Assembly: GCF_010747475.1 (NCBI RefSeq)
Contig: NZ_VSLZ01000002.1
Location: 558,001 to 622,000, forward strand
Length of the DNA: 64,000 bases
Source: Halorussus sp. MSC15.2
GTDB lineage: Archaea; Halobacteriota; Halobacteria; Halobacteriales; Haladaptataceae
Reading direction: 5' to 3'
Positions 62,322-64,000 of this stretch are shown piece after piece (the first letter of the stretch is position 1; each line of letters starts with the position of its first letter). Made by a program: the position numbers and the translations under genes. Under the pieces are notes generated by a model. The model was not told where the DNA came from. It saw nothing but the letters and a program-made list of their open reading frames with translations, and ran no database searches.

Positions 62322-63650
62322 TCAGGGGAACGGGTGACCCTGCCCGACGAGTTCGTCGTCGGCGAGCGCCGGATGGCCGACCGGCGGCAGGCCGGGTGGA
62401 CACAGCGACACCAGTTCTGGAGCGACGACGCGAGCGACCCGGAGACCGGTCTCCTCGACGCCAGCCGTCGTGAGGTCGTACGCTATCGGGGTCGCACCGA
62501 CGGCGTCGAGCGCGTCGAGGCAGGCGTCGAGTTCGCGCTCGGGAGTCGGGAAGGTCCGGGACTCGCGGTCGGGAGCGACTTCGCGTGGTCCCTCGAAGAA
62601 CAGCGAGACCTCGTCGAAGTTCTCGGGGTACATGTAGTACTTGAAGTTCTCGTCGAGGTTCAACACGTTCGGCGACGCCACGTCTTCCGGGCCGTCGTAC
62701 GCCAGCGCGGTCTTCATCGAACGGAGACCCTGCGTGGCTTCGACCAGTGCGTCGCGGACCGCCGCCTCGAAGTCGAGGTCGGCGGCCGCTCCGAAGAGGA
62801 ACTTCGGGGCGCGCTCGCGCTCGTCCACGTAGACTGCACCGAGCGTGTGGAACTCGCTGTCGGTCTCGAACCGACACAGCCGGTAGTCGCCGAAGTCGTT
62901 CCCAAGCCGTCGGCGCTCGCGTTCGAGGGCGGGCCACTCGTCGAGCGAGAGCCTCGTCGGCGGGTCTTGGCGATACCAAGAGCGCATCACTGCGTCTCGC
63001 TCGACGGACTCGTAGATGGCACCCACCAGTGCGGACGCGAGGTCCGGACCGCAGGCGAGACCGTTAGACGACGTGAAGAAGTACGGGTCTCCGCCCGTCG
63101 CCTCGCCGAGGGAGACGAGCGGGACCGGGACGAACTCCTCGTCGCCGTCTATCAGGTCGGTCCCGGCGGCCCACTCGACTTCGGTCGTTCGGTCGAACGG
63201 CTCGGCACCGAACTCCCTGACGGTCTCCGGGTCGAACGGCGCGACAGACCCGAAGTCCGGGACCGACGCGTCGCTGGCGGCGAGGTCCGCGTAGGTCGCC
63301 TCGACGGTCCGGTAGTCGTGGACCTCGCTCGGCCAGAGCGCGCAGTAGCGCTCGGTGAACTCTCCCACCGCGGTCTGGACGCCCTCAGCCACGGTACGAC
63401 CCTTGCCGCCCGCTTCGGGGTCCGGTTCGGTCTCGGTGTCCTGTGGGAGGAGTTCTCCCACGGACGCGGTCGAGATATCGGCCCCGACTATCGAGTCGTC
63501 GTCGCGGGGTGGGTGGTCGAACTCCACTTCGGAGACGATGCCGGTGCGCTCGCCGACCAACCGTTCGACCGTCGCGGTCTCGGACCGACTGCGGACGCGA
63601 GGTCTAATGGTTCCCGCCCCCGTTGCGGTCACGAACCATGTCCTCGACAC
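62322..63650 (-). CDS. YcaO-family azole cyclodehydratase (TOMM biosynthesis)
   Basis: 442 residues. The ATP-binding YcaO core shows GKGRTVAEGVQTAVGEFTERYCA (residue ~88), GLACGPDLASALVGAIYESVERDAVMRSWY and LDFEAAVRDALVEATQG, and the C-terminus ends GQGHPFP, close to the Pro-rich tail of azoline-forming YcaO enzymes. It would convert Cys/Ser/Thr of a precursor peptide to azolines with ATP. The GTG start at 63650 overlaps the upstream E1-like gene by 47 nt; GTG 63632 would leave 29 nt. No peptide gene is visible in the window. Confidence 0.82.
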   Translation of the reverse strand: MSRTWFVTATGAGTIRPRVRSRSETATVERLVGERTGIVSEVEFDHPPRDDDSIVGADISTASVGELLPQDTETEPDPEAGGKGRTVAEGVQTAVGEFTERYCALWPSEVHDYRTVEATYADLAASDASVPDFGSVAPFDPETVREFGAEPFDRTTEVEWAAGTDLIDGDEEFVPVPLVSLGEATGGDPYFFTSSNGLACGPDLASALVGAIYESVERDAVMRSWYRQDPPTRLSLDEWPALERERRRLGNDFGDYRLCRFETDSEFHTLGAVYVDERERAPKFLFGAAADLDFEAAVRDALVEATQGLRSMKTALAYDGPEDVASPNVLNLDENFKYYMYPENFDEVSLFFEGPREVAPDRESRTFPTPERELDACLDALDAVGATPIAYDLTTAGVEETGLRVARVVAPELVSLCPPGLPPVGHPALADDELVGQGHPFP

Positions 63651-64000
63651 TGACGTGTCGGCTGTGGTCGATGTCGTCGCTCGACTTCCCGCAGACCGGG
63701 CACCGAGGCATCCGCAACACGTCGTCGGCCCCGACCGAGAGGTTCGAGAAGTCGTAGTGGACGACGCGCCCGACCGTGAACCCGACGCCGCTCACCAGTT
63801 GATTCACGAGTTCGAGACCGAGACACCCCGCGACGATGCGTCCGAACCCGGGGAGGTTCGGACCGGGTGCGCCGGGCGCGTCGGCGACGACCTCCTCGTA
63901 GGCGCGGTAGCCCTCGGGCGCGTCCACGTTCGCGTACCGCCGTTGCCTGAAACACTCGTAGCAGGCGGTCTCGCCCGGGAGTATCGTCGGCCCGACGACC
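63604..64000 (-). CDS. E1-like ThiF-family partner of the YcaO enzyme (partial)
   Basis: The frame is open to the window edge; only the C-terminal ~131 residues are seen. GETACYECFRQRRYA and MPRCPVCGKS form two CxxC pairs that bind zinc in azole-cyclodehydratase E1-like proteins. These proteins bind the leader peptide and hand it to YcaO. The gene overlaps the YcaO gene, a common order in halophilic TOMM clusters. The N-terminus and any precursor or dehydrogenase lie beyond the edge. GTG at 63927 is an internal codon here, not a start. Confidence 0.75.
   Translation of the reverse strand, partial: VVGPTILPGETACYECFRQRRYANVDAPEGYRAYEEVVADAPGAPGPNLPGFGRIVAGCLGLELVNQLVSGVGFTVGRVVHYDFSNLSVGADDVLRMPRCPVCGKSSDDIDHSRHVSVEDMVRDRNGGGNH

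Noticed and set aside
1..64000. CRISPR array or rRNA/tRNA gene
   Set aside because: No regularly spaced direct repeats and no conserved rRNA or tRNA segment was seen.

Overview
The window looks chromosomal and comes from a halophilic archaeon of the class Halobacteria. Evidence: high GC, very acidic proteins, haloarchaeal TATA boxes (TTTAAG/TTTAAA) about 25-32 nt before start codons with little or no leader, twin-arginine lipoproteins, a HalX response regulator, an RNA polymerase epsilon-type protein, a halocyanin-like protein and archaeal type IV pilins. I do not name a genus.

Layout. 0.15-5.1 kb: a frameshifted sugar-nucleotidyltransferase, a frameshifted DUF7504-like/HTH regulator, a HalX response regulator, an epsilon-like RNA polymerase gene bracketed by a three-copy repeat, and a small membrane protein. 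5.2-9.0 kb: an ABC-2 exporter in which one permease carries a PrsW-like membrane-protease domain. 9-18 kb: housekeeping and hypothetical genes (DUF4177-like protein, lipoprotein, zinc ribbon, MFS exporter, HTH/zinc regulator, FAD-linked lactate/glycolate-type dehydrogenase, deazaflavin-type nitroreductase, PQQ-propeller protein) and a histidine-kinase relic. 18.2-28.4 kb: a transglutaminase / membrane protein / DUF58 / membrane protein operon, an S9 peptidase, an orphan PaaB-like small protein and a MoxR ATPase. 28.5-36.5 kb: a DUF5789-like protein, leucyl-tRNA synthetase (3' frameshift), an M48 protease, a halocyanin-like protein, a helical-repeat protein, two tandem pilins and a DUF47-like protein.

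36.6-54.1 kb is the striking part. It holds two tail-morphogenesis cassettes transcribed divergently from one 172-nt intergenic region. Each has the order: tail-tube-like protein, chaperone-like protein with an overlapping second frame, tape measure, distal-tail-like protein(s), hub and fibre/adhesin genes. I find no integrase, terminase, portal, capsid or replication gene, and ordinary chromosomal genes lie on both sides. This is best read as a headless, non-contractile double tail locus: a candidate archaeal tailocin or domesticated provirus. The rightward chaperone has a start-less +1 frame entered at GGG-UAA, a strong candidate for programmed frameshifting. The leftward one has either a -1 shift or TGATG re-initiation.

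54.4-55.6 kb holds three small genes (HTH protein, unknown, holin-like membrane coiled coil) with a 15-17 bp repeat. 56.1-62.2 kb: an anthranilate/PABA synthase pair, a winged-helix regulator, an aminotransferase, a PRC-barrel protein and a TrkA-N/DHH protein. At the right edge a YcaO cyclodehydratase and an E1-like ThiF protein (cut by the window end) mark an azole-RiPP (TOMM) cluster that continues outside the window.

Quality caution: four chromosomal genes' worth of evidence (sites near 826, 1215, 2370 and 29303) show single missing bases, one of them in the essential leuS gene. Some 'broken' genes are therefore probably assembly errors.
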